A DNA stretch of 8,392 nt from JBDTLH01 sp039934875 (GTDB lineage Bacteria; Acidobacteriota; Terriglobia; Terriglobales; Acidobacteriaceae). The DNA lies in contig JBDTLH010000012.1 in the NCBI GenBank assembly GCA_039934875.1, positions 1 to 8,392 on the forward strand, read 5' to 3'. Position 1 is the first letter of the stretch; the number at the start of each line of letters is the position of its first letter. Below are positions 1 to 6,241 of this stretch, piece by piece. The position numbers were made by a program, and so were the translations under genes. Under the pieces are notes generated by a model. That model searched no databases. It saw only the letters and a program-made list of their open reading frames with translations, and was not told where the DNA came from.

Positions 1-230
1 GGCTCTACCTCGGTGGCGTGCTGGCTTTCGGGATTGGTGAACTGATCGGTGCTCAGGCGGACCAGGGCTAGGGGTGGAGGTTGCCCGGGCTGGTTGGGCT
101 CCCGGGGCGAGCTGTGGCCGCCGCAGCCGACCAGGAAAAGGAACAGCAGACAAAGCCGCAAAGTGACTGGAGAGGCCCAGTGGAAGCAGGAGCGCGATGG
201 CGTTGCGACACGGATCTGATTCGGCTGCAT
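1..230 (-). CDS. Putative lipoprotein, N-terminal part, runs off left edge
   Basis: An open frame on the minus strand starts at ATG 230 and stays open to the window edge (76 complete codons). GAGAGG lies 4 nt upstream of the ATG and is a good ribosome binding site. Residues about 27-36 are a hydrophobic stretch (LRLCLLFLFLVG) ending in a lipobox-like LVGC, followed by GG and a Ser/Pro/Gln-rich linker. This is the pattern of a type II signal peptide with a lipidated Cys and a flexible tether, so the product is probably a membrane-anchored, exported protein. The charged N-region before the hydrophobic core is longer than usual (about 26 residues). The last visible residues (STDQFTNPESQHATEVE) resemble the start of sialidase/BNR-repeat-like secreted proteins that I associate with acidobacterial genomes. 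That is recognition from memory and is weak. The catalytic or repeat part lies outside the window. Confidence 0.7.
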   Translation of the reverse strand, partial: MQPNQIRVATPSRSCFHWASPVTLRLCLLFLFLVGCGGHSSPREPNQPGQPPPLALVRLSTDQFTNPESQHATEVE

Positions 231-246
231 ATCACCTCTCGCACAA

Positions 247-257
247 TGAGAATCTCA
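247..257. promoter_or_regulatory. Short perfect palindrome upstream of the lipoprotein gene
   Basis: TGAGAATCTCA is two 5-bp arms around one central base, 17 bases ahead of the minus-strand ATG at 230. It could be a small operator or chance. No regulator is known from the sequence. The rest of 231-476 has no convincing gene. Confidence 0.2.
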
Positions 258-389
258 CATTTTTTCGGCAGGTGCGTCAATAGACAAGTGGGCGGCGGTC
301 GAAGGAGCGGAGAACTCTCTTGAGGAGGGGTCCGTTGAAATTCAGGGCTTACTTTCCCATGCCCTTCAGATTCTGTGCCGAAACGCAAA

Positions 390-418
390 TTGCCCGGCTG
401 AGATTCTTCTGGTAATAC
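390..418 (+). promoter_or_regulatory. Possible sigma-70-type promoter for the hydrolase gene
   Basis: TTGCCC (390-395) is followed after 17 bases by TAATAC (413-418), which has a TGG just ahead like an extended -10. The match is only partial (about 4/6 and 3/6). The location, about 60 bases before the chosen start codon, is reasonable. No terminator is visible between the divergent genes. Confidence 0.25.
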
Positions 419-476
419 TCAAAGGCGATAGACGACGTGCTTGCTTTGGGACGTTCACAGGGAACAAGGAGACTCT

Positions 477-1337
477 ATGCGACGAACGATTTCATGTGCG
501 ACGGGTGCAATCGCATTTACCTTGCTCGTGGCTTGCTTCGCCTGCTCGCAGACGGTGAACATCTGGCCCGGTCCGGCCCCAGGCACTGAGCAGTGGACGC
601 AGAAGGAGAGGAAGATAGATAACACTCCCATCGGGACGGTGTTGTTTAACGTGTCAACCCCGACCTTAACCGCCTACCTTCCGGACAGAACCAAGGCCGC
701 CGGGAGCGGCGTTGGCGTGATTATTGCGCCCGGCGGAGCTTGCGTCGCGCTGGCCATGGATCTGGAAGCGTACCAGGTGGCACGCTGGCTTCAAGAAAAG
801 GGCATAGCCGCGTTCGTACTCAAGTACCGCATCCCGGAGAAAAAACAAGAGGGCATTCCTAAGGACCTTGACATGGACCAGGCCTGCAAATATGGGATCG
901 CCGACGGGATTCAGGCGGTCAAAGTGGTTCGGCGGCATGCGGCGGAGTGGGGCATCTCTCCCAACCGGATCGGCTTTATGGGTTTCTCGGCAGGGGGCAT
1001 GGTCGCCAGCGGGGCGCTGCTGCAGGAGAATGCCGCGGCGCGTCCGAACTTCGCCGCGCTGATCTACGGTGCTCCGTTCGGTGTTATGCCCGCCGTCCCG
1101 GCAAAGCTGCCCCCCATCTTTATGGCCTGGGCGCAGGATGACACGGTGGCGCTTGAACCAGTGGTCAAGTTCTATGGAGTGCTAACATCGGCGGGCAATA
1201 AACCGGAAGCCCACATTTTCAGCGCCGGCGGCCACGGCTTTGGCATGCGAAAACAGGGCACCAGCAGCGATCATTGGATCGAGGAATTCTACTACTGGCT
1301 GGAGGCCCAGGGATTCACCCGGCCGACAGCAAGATAG
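477..1337 (+). CDS. Secreted or lipid-anchored alpha/beta-hydrolase (carbohydrate-esterase/xylanase-like)
   Basis: The 286-aa product is an alpha/beta-hydrolase resembling the secreted esterase/'xylanase'/dienelactone-hydrolase-like proteins of carbohydrate-degrading bacteria. ATG 477 is chosen because AAGGAG (466-471) lies 5 nt before it and the protein then opens with an export signal (MRRTISCATG, then a hydrophobic core). An in-frame ATG at 441 lacks this context. The signal ends in LVAC (Cys20), a lipobox candidate; ordinary cleavage near residue 24 is also possible. The nucleophile is Ser171 in GFSAGG. The acid is Asp221 or Asp222 in AWAQDD, and the base is His253 in GGHGFG. Family features before the nucleophile are VARWLQEKGIAAFVLKYR (101-118) and DGIQAVKVVRRHA. 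The oxyanion-loop segment reads PGGAC (85-89), where I expect PGGGY or PGGGF in relatives. The likely role is cleaving acyl esters on plant or other polysaccharides outside the cytoplasm. The substrate cannot be told from sequence. Confidence 0.9.
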   Translation: MRRTISCATGAIAFTLLVACFACSQTVNIWPGPAPGTEQWTQKERKIDNTPIGTVLFNVSTPTLTAYLPDRTKAAGSGVGVIIAPGGACVALAMDLEAYQVARWLQEKGIAAFVLKYRIPEKKQEGIPKDLDMDQACKYGIADGIQAVKVVRRHAAEWGISPNRIGFMGFSAGGMVASGALLQENAAARPNFAALIYGAPFGVMPAVPAKLPPIFMAWAQDDTVALEPVVKFYGVLTSAGNKPEAHIFSAGGHGFGMRKQGTSSDHWIEEFYYWLEAQGFTRPTAR

Positions 1338-1424
1338 GGGCGGTTTGATGCTTCGAGATTCAAGGCTGATCCGCTGCCGCTGTTTCACATTCCCGTTACA
1401 TCAGGAGTGGTAAACTGTCCGATC

Positions 1425-1429
1425 AGGAG
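1425..1429 (+). promoter_or_regulatory. Ribosome binding site that fixes the GTG start of the peroxiredoxin gene
   Basis: AGGAG sits 5 nt before GTG 1435. It is part of a 9-base direct repeat (ATCAGGAGT at 1400-1408 and 1422-1430), so a second SD-like copy lies 22 bases upstream. Only the downstream copy is at the right distance from a start in the peroxiredoxin frame. Confidence 0.7.
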
Positions 1430-1434
1430 TCATT

Positions 1435-1962
1435 GTGCAGGTCAGGGTAGGCGATACAGCTCCGGATTTCACGCTCCCGGCGGTCCGGGGCAGCCACCGC
1501 ACCACCGTGGCATTGAGCGATTATCGGGGCAAGAAAAACGTCGTGCTGGCGTTCTATCCGCTGAATTGGACGCCGGTCTGCACCAACCAGATGAGTTCCT
1601 ACAATGCTTCCGTGGGACGGCTGGCGGAGTGCGACGCCCAGCTCATCGGCATCAACGTGGACAGTCCTTACAGCCACATGGCATGGCAGGAGCACTCGAC
1701 CGGCCCGCTGGATTTCCCATTGGCTTCTGATTTTTATCCCCATGGGGCGGTGGCGCAGGCGTATGGAGTGCTGCGGACCGAGGAGGCGCCGCTCGCCGGC
1801 ATCAACCAGCGGGCGCTCTTCATCGTGGATAAGCAGGGCAAGATCGCCATGGCGCGCGCTTACGATTTGGGCGAGGTGCCGCCCATCGAAGATGCGCTGC
1901 AGGTGTTGCAGCAATTGCAGGGGAAGGATGCGCTCGCCGCGGTGGAAGCGGGGCGGCGATGA
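1435..1962 (+). CDS. Peroxiredoxin (AhpC/TSA family), probably 1-Cys or atypical
   Basis: The 175-aa protein is a thioredoxin-fold peroxidase that reduces peroxides through a reactive cysteine; it has no signal peptide and should be cytoplasmic. Family marks in order are VGDTAPDFTLP (5-15), LSDYRGKKNVVLAFYP (27-42), and the active-site loop with Thr46 and peroxidatic Cys49 in TPVCT. Next come GINVDSPYSHMAW (72-84) and NQRALFIVDKQG (124-135), with Arg126 as the likely conserved active-site arginine. The only other cysteine is Cys66, just before a core strand. There is no cysteine five residues after Cys49, as in many BCP proteins, and none near the C-terminus, as in typical 2-Cys AhpC. A 1-Cys (AhpE-like) mechanism or a non-standard partner at Cys66 is therefore likely. 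Translation starts at GTG. The gap to the following Uma2 gene is 21 nt, so the two may be cotranscribed. Confidence 0.93.
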   Translation: MQVRVGDTAPDFTLPAVRGSHRTTVALSDYRGKKNVVLAFYPLNWTPVCTNQMSSYNASVGRLAECDAQLIGINVDSPYSHMAWQEHSTGPLDFPLASDFYPHGAVAQAYGVLRTEEAPLAGINQRALFIVDKQGKIAMARAYDLGEVPPIEDALQVLQQLQGKDALAAVEAGRR

Positions 1963-1983
1963 AACCAAGGAGAGGCGGGAAAC

Positions 1984-2516
1984 ATGGCTACGTCCACATC
2001 ACATCTTCCGATTGACGCTTATCTCGGTTCTTCCTTCGAATCGGATGCCGAGTATGTTGATGGCGAAATACAGGAGCGGTCGGTGGGTGAATTGGAGCAT
2101 GCCGCCTGGCAGAGGGCGATCCAGAAGTGGTTTTTTTGCGTGAGCAGGAGTGGGGAGTCCGCGTCTTCGTCGAACTCCGGGTCCAGGCATCACCCTCTCG
2201 TTTTCGCGTACCGGATGTAGTGGTCGTGGAGAACAGGGGCGATCTGCGCTCCATGGACCGTATCGTGCATCAGCCCCCGGTTGCCGTGTTTGAAATTTTA
2301 TTGCCAGAAGACACACATGCCCGGCTCATGCAGAAGCTCAACGACTATGAGGCTATGGGGATCCGTAGCATTTTTGTCATTGAACCTGATGCAAACACCG
2401 GCAGGAAGTACCAGTTTGAATCGGGAAGTCTGAAGCTGGCGGAGACCGTACGAGTCTGGGCCCATGGGCGGGAGCATAACTTTAATTTGAGCGAGTTCGA
2501 ACAGTTCTTTAATTGA
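1984..2516 (+). pseudogene. Uma2-family (DUF820) PD-(D/E)XK protein, split by a -1 frameshift
   Basis: Two overlapping frames give adjacent halves of one Uma2-family protein. The first starts at ATG 1984 (AAGGAG at 1967-1972) and reads YVDGEIQERSVGELEH, the family's N-terminal signature, up to WFF (codon 51, ending 2136). It then goes out of register and stops at 2220. The second frame continues from base 2136 as LREQEWGVRVFVELRV, followed by RFRVPDVVVV (the PD of the nuclease fold), VAVFEILLPED (the ExL motif) and a Gln/Lys-Asp-Tyr helix, ending at TGA 2514-2516. Joined by a -1 shift, the product is 177 aa with all conserved blocks, a normal family length. The break falls exactly at seven T (2131-2137); eight T would restore a single frame. 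The fold is nuclease-like but the family's role is not well established. Explanations are a recent mutation, a base-calling or assembly error, or slippage during expression. The intact motifs downstream argue that any inactivation is recent. Confidence 0.85.
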
Positions 2517-2587
2517 GGCCGGCACAATTGAGGAAGCTCGCGTTTATTGCGTGACGAGGGCGCTGCGGTACCTCCTGGTGAACCAAG

Positions 2588-3142
2588 ATGCCTCAATCTT
2601 CTATCCGCCTCGCCAGCCGCGATGACATTCCCGCTATCGAGGCGCTCATTCCCGCTTCGGTGCGAGGCCTCTCACGCGATTACTACTCCAATGATCAGAT
2701 GGAAGGCGCGATCGGCACCGCCTTCGGAGTGGACACCCGTCTGATCGAAGACCACACCTATTTTGTGGTCGAGTGCGACGGCAAGACTGTAGCTTGCGGG
2801 GGATGGTCGCGCCGCCGCACCCTCTTCGGCGGCGACCACGCCGCGATCCGCTACGACGAAGCGCTGAATCCGGCGACCGACGCCGCCAAGATTCGCGCCT
2901 TCTTCGTCCATCCCGATTACGCGCGCCGCGGCATTGCCACGCTTATCTTGAAGACTTGCGAAAGCGCGGCGATCGGCGAGGGCTTCTCCCGCTTCGAGAT
3001 GGGCACCACTCTCCCTGGCGTGCCGTTCTATCGCCATCATGGATATTCCGAGGCCGAGCCGCTTGACGTCGCGCTGCCGAACGGAGCGATGCTGCCGATT
3101 GTTCGCATGGTAAAACAAATAACCGCAACGGGGGGCTTGTAG
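2588..3142 (+). CDS. GNAT-family N-acetyltransferase
   Basis: The 184-aa product should transfer an acetyl group from acetyl-CoA to an amine; the substrate is unknown. The N-terminal strand and helix (IRLASRDDIPAIEALI, 6-21) are typical of the fold. Motif A is well preserved: the strand KIRAFFVHPDYARRGIAT (101-118) contains the acetyl-CoA pyrophosphate-binding loop R-R-G-I-A-T (113-118). The closing motif FYRHHGYSEAEPL (147-159) is also typical. Length is normal for a single-domain enzyme. ATG 2588 is the first start in frame, but it has no good Shine-Dalgarno sequence. Instead, CCTCCT (2571-2576), which matches the anti-SD itself, lies just upstream, so translation may be weak or coupled. 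The preceding gap from the Uma2 stop is 71 nt and contains an AATTGAGG direct repeat (2511-2518, 2526-2533). Convergent with the antiporter gene. Confidence 0.93.
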   Translation: MPQSSIRLASRDDIPAIEALIPASVRGLSRDYYSNDQMEGAIGTAFGVDTRLIEDHTYFVVECDGKTVACGGWSRRRTLFGGDHAAIRYDEALNPATDAAKIRAFFVHPDYARRGIATLILKTCESAAIGEGFSRFEMGTTLPGVPFYRHHGYSEAEPLDVALPNGAMLPIVRMVKQITATGGL

Positions 3143-3202
3143 CGCCTCGAATTTCCAGCACAACTCCTCAGATCTCCGGTGCTCGATCATCAGGCATTGC
3201 GC

Positions 3203-3234
3203 TTGCTTATTGCTTATTGCTTATTGCTTATTGC
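3203..3234. repeat. 7-bp tandem repeat (TTGCTTA, about 4.6 copies)
   Basis: Four perfect copies of TTGCTTA (3203-3230) plus TTGC sit in the 96-bp gap between two convergent genes, ending 4 bases from the antiporter stop. Read on the minus strand the unit is GCAATAA. Because 7 is not a multiple of 3, its TAA appears in all three frames, giving a natural stop block after the antiporter gene. Copy number probably varies by slippage. Confidence 0.95.
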
Positions 3235-3238
3235 CGCT

Positions 3239-4846
3239 TTAATGCTCCACATCGTCATAGCGGGTATCCAGCAGATCAAGCTCGCGCATCAGCTTGCGCA
3301 GCGTATGGTCGCTAATCTCCCCGCGATCGCGGAACTCGAGCGCGGTCTTGCGCTCGGCCGCGCGCAGACGCTTGCCCAGGTCACGATAAATCTGTAGCGC
3401 TCCCTTGTCGTCGTCGCCTACGTCTTGCTCTTCTTCCCGCACCCGCTGCAGGCGCTCTTCGTAAATATCGCAGTAGCGATCGAAGGCGGCACGCTTGCGC
3501 TCATCCTCCTTCCCCGGATGGTTCTGCTTGAGGAACTTGAGCCCGGCCTGAATGATGGCCTCGCGCGCGCGCCGCTCCTGCTCACCCTCAGCAGTACCAG
3601 ACAGCTTCAGCTTGCGAATCAGCCAGGGGAGTGAAAGCCCTTGCACCACCAGCGAGAACAAGATCGCGCTGAAGGTGAGAAACAGGATGAGGCCGCGCTG
3701 CGGAAACGGACGCCCATCCGCCAACTGAAAGGGAAGCGCAAGGGCCGCGGCCAGCGCCACCACGCCGCGCATCCCGGTCCAGCCCACAATGAAAATTTGA
3801 CCCACGCGAGGGCGCTGCTCCCGTTGGCGCAACAGGTGGCGGCGCACCCAATAAGCGATATAGGCGCCGGGGAAGACCCAGAGCATGCGCAGCGCGACCA
3901 TGGCCAGCGCCAATTCGAGCGCGTCCAGCAGAAGTTCGCCGCGGCCCATGGCCTGAATGCCGTGTACCGCCTGCGGCAATTGCAGCCCGATGAGCAGAAA
4001 CACCAGTCCGTTGAGAAGAAAGGTCAGGGTGCTCCAGACACCGTGGGCGTCAAGCCGCGAATGCGAGGAAAAGAAACGCGCGCTCTGGTAGCCCAGATAG
4101 ACGCCGCAACTCACCGCCGCCAGCACCCCGGACGCGTGCATCGCCTCGGCCAGCAAGTAAGCGGCAAACGGAGTTGCCAGGCTGAGCGTGATCTCGATGG
4201 GAGGGTCATTGAGGTGGATCTCGATCCAATGAATCGCCACGGCGAGCGCCAGCCCCGCCCCCACTCCGCCGGCGAGCATCCACGCCAGTTGCCACGCCGC
4301 GCTGCCCGGCGACGGCATCTTTCCGGAGACGACGATGGTGGTGGCAAAGGTCAATAGCAGCAGTCCAGTACCGTCGTTCACCAGGCTCTCGCCCTCGATG
4401 ATGTCGGTGATGCCGTGTTGGAGCTTCAGTTTGCGCGCGATCGCAGTGGCGGCGATGGCGTCGGTGGGGGAGAGCAGCGCACCCAGTACGAAGCCCAGCT
4501 TCCAATCAAGTCCGGGGATGACCCAGTGTGCAAAGAGGGCGATCCCCAGAGCGGTGAATGCTACCAGGCCGAAGGCGAGCATCAGGATGCTGACCAGGTT
4601 GTAGCGAAAATCGCGCCACGAGGTATAGATCGCGGCTGAGAACAGCAGCGGAGGAAGGAGGGCGAAGAAGACGATCTGCGGCTCCAGCCGCACCTTCGGC
4701 ATGCCCGGGACCAGACTTAAGATCAGGCCGCCCAGCACCATGACGATGGGATATGGGACTTTGAGCCATCTGGCGAGCGCGCCGAATCCCACCACGAAGA
4801 CCGAGAGCAGCAGTATGATGATTTCGATCCGCGCAATTCCGTGCAT
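3239..4846 (-). CDS. Na+/H+ antiporter, CPA1 family (NhaP/YjcE-like)
   Basis: The 535-aa inner-membrane protein should exchange Na+ (or another monovalent cation) for protons, serving pH and salt homeostasis. About twelve hydrophobic segments fill residues 5-410. Family marks are LLPPLLFSAAIYTSW (63-77), LGALLSPTDAIAATAIARKL (121-140) with the SPTDA motif, and IIEGESLVNDGTG (149-161). Asn157-Asp158 is the ion-binding pair of this family. GWTGMRGVVALAAALALP (355-372) is also conserved. A charged cytoplasmic tail (about 410-535, many E/R/K, partly coiled-coil-like) ends ISDHTLRKLMRELDLLDTRY, as in the YjcE type. ATG 4846 is chosen because the first membrane segment starts right after it; the frame is open further upstream, to an ATG at 4957 inside the sigma gene. 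No strong Shine-Dalgarno is seen. The gene follows the sigma factor by 55 nt on the same strand with no visible terminator, so cotranscription is plausible. Confidence 0.95.
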   Translation of the reverse strand: MHGIARIEIIILLLSVFVVGFGALARWLKVPYPIVMVLGGLILSLVPGMPKVRLEPQIVFFALLPPLLFSAAIYTSWRDFRYNLVSILMLAFGLVAFTALGIALFAHWVIPGLDWKLGFVLGALLSPTDAIAATAIARKLKLQHGITDIIEGESLVNDGTGLLLLTFATTIVVSGKMPSPGSAAWQLAWMLAGGVGAGLALAVAIHWIEIHLNDPPIEITLSLATPFAAYLLAEAMHASGVLAAVSCGVYLGYQSARFFSSHSRLDAHGVWSTLTFLLNGLVFLLIGLQLPQAVHGIQAMGRGELLLDALELALAMVALRMLWVFPGAYIAYWVRRHLLRQREQRPRVGQIFIVGWTGMRGVVALAAALALPFQLADGRPFPQRGLILFLTFSAILFSLVVQGLSLPWLIRKLKLSGTAEGEQERRAREAIIQAGLKFLKQNHPGKEDERKRAAFDRYCDIYEERLQRVREEEQDVGDDDKGALQIYRDLGKRLRAAERKTALEFRDRGEISDHTLRKLMRELDLLDTRYDDVEH

Positions 4847-4901
4847 GGGCTTAACCGGGTGGCATGATTTTAACCTGCCGATCCCATGGCCTGCCCCACT
4901 A

Positions 4902-5633
4902 CTAATCCGCCAGCGGCCCCGTAGCGTTGCCTGCGCGTTGCCGCGCAATGCGGGCAAAGACGTTTCTTACTACCCGATCGCAGCGCGGCGCATGGAACTG
5001 AAACAGGTGCGTAGCCTCTACGCCGGCACGCTCATAGAGTGTGCGCTGCAGAATGGCGCGGGCGCGATGCAGGCGTACCTTAACATTGTCTTCTCCTATC
5101 TCCAGCGCCTCCGCCGCCTCCGCCGTGCTCATCTCCTCCACGTGCCGCAACACGAAGACCGCGCGATATGCATTCGGCAGCGCCTCCACCGACTCTTCCA
5201 GCAGCCTCTTCAGCTCCGAGCCCGATGCCTGCTGCTCCGGATTCGGCAGGGGAGAGGCGAATTTATCCATTCTGTCTCTTTCATCCGGTGCCATTAAATC
5301 TCTCCCCTGATCATCGAAATCGAAATACCGCCTGCCCGCTCGCAGCCGCCCTAGTGCGGCATGCACCACTATCTTTATTAGCCAGGTGGAGAACTTCGCG
5401 CGTCCCGCGAACTGATCGAGATGCTCATAAGCGCGCACATAGGCATCCTGCACCAGTTCTTCGGCCTGCGCATCATCCCGCACAATTGCGCGCGCGGTGC
5501 GATAGAGCCGCTGATTATAGCGCCGCATAATGATCTCAAACAGCGCGGTCTGCCCGGCGAGTACGTGTGCAACCACCTCTTCATCGCTCATACCCAAATT
5601 ACTTGCAATCAGCGTACTGGCAGCATTAGCCAT
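4902..5633 (-). CDS. ECF (extracytoplasmic function) RNA polymerase sigma factor
   Basis: The 243-aa protein directs RNA polymerase to a specific promoter set. Region 2 spans about 20-98: the helix around EELVQDAYVRAYEHLDQF (58-75) and FSTWL (81-85) are the core-binding and -10-recognition parts. An acidic linker (104-140) follows. Region 4 (about 143-198) carries LPNAYRAVFVLRHVEEMSTA and the helix-turn-helix AEALEIGEDNVKVRLHRAR that reads the -35 element. A C-terminal tail (200-243) includes HAPRCDRVVRNVFARI, with the only cysteine (Cys218) and two nearby histidines (209, 214); similar RCDR tails occur in other ECF factors. ATG 5633 is supported by GAAGGAGG with 5 nt spacing. No anti-sigma factor gene is adjacent; the next gene downstream is the antiporter. 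A promoter-like motif before this gene is shared with the divergent operon (5656-5681 and 5717-5742), suggesting autoregulation. Confidence 0.95.
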   Translation of the reverse strand: MANAASTLIASNLGMSDEEVVAHVLAGQTALFEIIMRRYNQRLYRTARAIVRDDAQAEELVQDAYVRAYEHLDQFAGRAKFSTWLIKIVVHAALGRLRAGRRYFDFDDQGRDLMAPDERDRMDKFASPLPNPEQQASGSELKRLLEESVEALPNAYRAVFVLRHVEEMSTAEAAEALEIGEDNVKVRLHRARAILQRTLYERAGVEATHLFQFHAPRCDRVVRNVFARIARQRAGNATGPLAD

Positions 5634-5649
5634 CCCCGCCTCCTTCTAT

Positions 5650-5681
5650 TGAATGGAGCGACCACTTGCCCAAAGGTTACA
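5650..5681 (-). promoter_or_regulatory. Putative ECF-type promoter of the sigma factor gene
   Basis: On the minus strand TGTAACC (5681-5675) is followed after 15 bases by GCTC (5659-5656), then 2 bases and TTCA (5653-5650). The same pattern with identical spacing occurs in the opposite direction before the DoxX-like gene. TGTAACC fits an 'AAC'-type ECF -35 element, and the spacing suits a -35/-10 pair. A start of transcription about 8 bases after GCTC would leave a short leader holding the AAGGAGG site. Confidence 0.6.
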
Positions 5682-5693
5682 CCGCCGCTGGCT

Positions 5694-5707
5694 TCTGACC
5701 TCTGACC
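5694..5707. repeat. Two tandem copies of a 7-mer (TCTGACC)
   Basis: TCTGACC occurs twice head to tail between the two divergent promoter-like motifs. It has the same period as the longer repeat at 3203-3234. Confidence 0.7.
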
Positions 5708-5716
5708 ACTGCTCTT

Positions 5717-5748
5717 TGTAACCAAATCCGACCCCGCTGCTCTCTTCA
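5717..5748 (+). promoter_or_regulatory. Putative ECF-type promoter of the DoxX-like/secreted-protein operon
   Basis: TGTAACC (5717-5723), 15 bases, GCTC (5739-5742), 2 bases, TTCA (5745-5748). This matches the minus-strand motif upstream of the sigma gene in sequence and in spacing. The Shine-Dalgarno GGAGG (5751-5755) of the next gene follows at once, so the leader would be only about 12 nt, as for the sigma gene. Confidence 0.6.
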
Positions 5749-5761
5749 GTGGAGGGCAAAC

Positions 5762-6208
5762 ATGCCAGACAAGAATTCAGCGAACTTCGATCCCCGCCTC
5801 AATCAATTGTGGTGGATCCTCCGCATCGGCGTCGGACTCGGCCCTTTACTCGCCGGACTCGATAAATACTTCAACCTGCTTACCGATTGGACGATGTATA
5901 TCAGTCCGTTCGCGCTCAAAGTGCTGCCCTTCAGCGGCAAGACATTCATGCACCTGGTGGGCGCGATTGAAATCGTGGTTGGGCTCGCCATTCTGACCAG
6001 ATGGACGCGGCTTGGCGCCTATGTTGCTACCCTATGGCTGGTGTGCATAGCTATCAATTTGTTGAGCACCGGTATGTTCTTCGATATCGCGGTGCGCGAT
6101 CTTGAGGTCGCCCTGGGAGCGTTCGTGCTGGCGCGCCTCACCGAAGTCCGTAATAGCGGGCTAAACCTTTCCACTCCACCGGCACGCACCCGTGTTGCCC
6201 AAGCGTAA
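5762..6208 (+). CDS. Four-TM membrane protein, DoxX-like
   Basis: The 148-aa protein has a short polar N-terminus and four hydrophobic segments (about 16-36, 62-80, 84-102, 110-126), the topology of DoxX-type and related small membrane proteins. Distinct stretches are RIGVGLGPLLAGLDKYFNLL (21-40), LVGAIEIVVGLAILTRWTRL (65-84) and RDLEVALGAFVLARL (112-126). The G-x-G-x-x-x-x-G-x-D-K pattern in TM1 and the GAIEIVVG pattern in TM2 are what suggest the DoxX group. Function is not established; DoxX proteins have been linked to quinone, thiol and envelope redox processes. ATG 5762 has GGAGG 6 nt upstream. The secreted-protein gene follows after 33 nt on the same strand, so the two probably form an operon under the ECF-type promoter at 5717-5748. 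Confidence 0.85.
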   Translation: MPDKNSANFDPRLNQLWWILRIGVGLGPLLAGLDKYFNLLTDWTMYISPFALKVLPFSGKTFMHLVGAIEIVVGLAILTRWTRLGAYVATLWLVCIAINLLSTGMFFDIAVRDLEVALGAFVLARLTEVRNSGLNLSTPPARTRVAQA

Positions 6209-6241
6209 ACCTAACCTGACCCAACTAACCCGGAGGCACCA

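Noticed and set aside
441..476. Upstream ATG 441 as the start of the hydrolase
   Set aside because: It would put 12 polar residues ahead of a good signal peptide, while ATG 477 has AAGGAG at ideal spacing.
1423..1968. 181-aa minus-strand frame opposite the peroxiredoxin
   Set aside because: Antisense shadow; the peroxiredoxin motifs on the plus strand are unambiguous.
2138..2190. Stimulatory structure for programmed -1 frameshifting after the T7 run
   Set aside because: Only a 5-bp GGAGT/ACTCC stem with a 15-base loop was found; too weak to support a programmed event.
2672..3190. 172-aa minus-strand frame opposite the acetyltransferase
   Set aside because: Antisense shadow of a clear GNAT domain.
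3203..3234. CRISPR-like or attachment-site reading of the TTGCTTA repeat
   Set aside because: Units are directly abutting with no spacers, and no integrase or cas gene is nearby; it is a simple tandem repeat.
3641..4357. 238-aa plus-strand open frame opposite the antiporter gene
   Set aside because: Composition is His/Arg/Gln-rich with no fold signal; it is the shadow of a well-supported CPA1 antiporter on the other strand.
4847..4957. Longer antiporter start at 4957
   Set aside because: It overlaps the sigma factor's 3' end and adds 37 Arg/Gly-rich residues before the first membrane segment.
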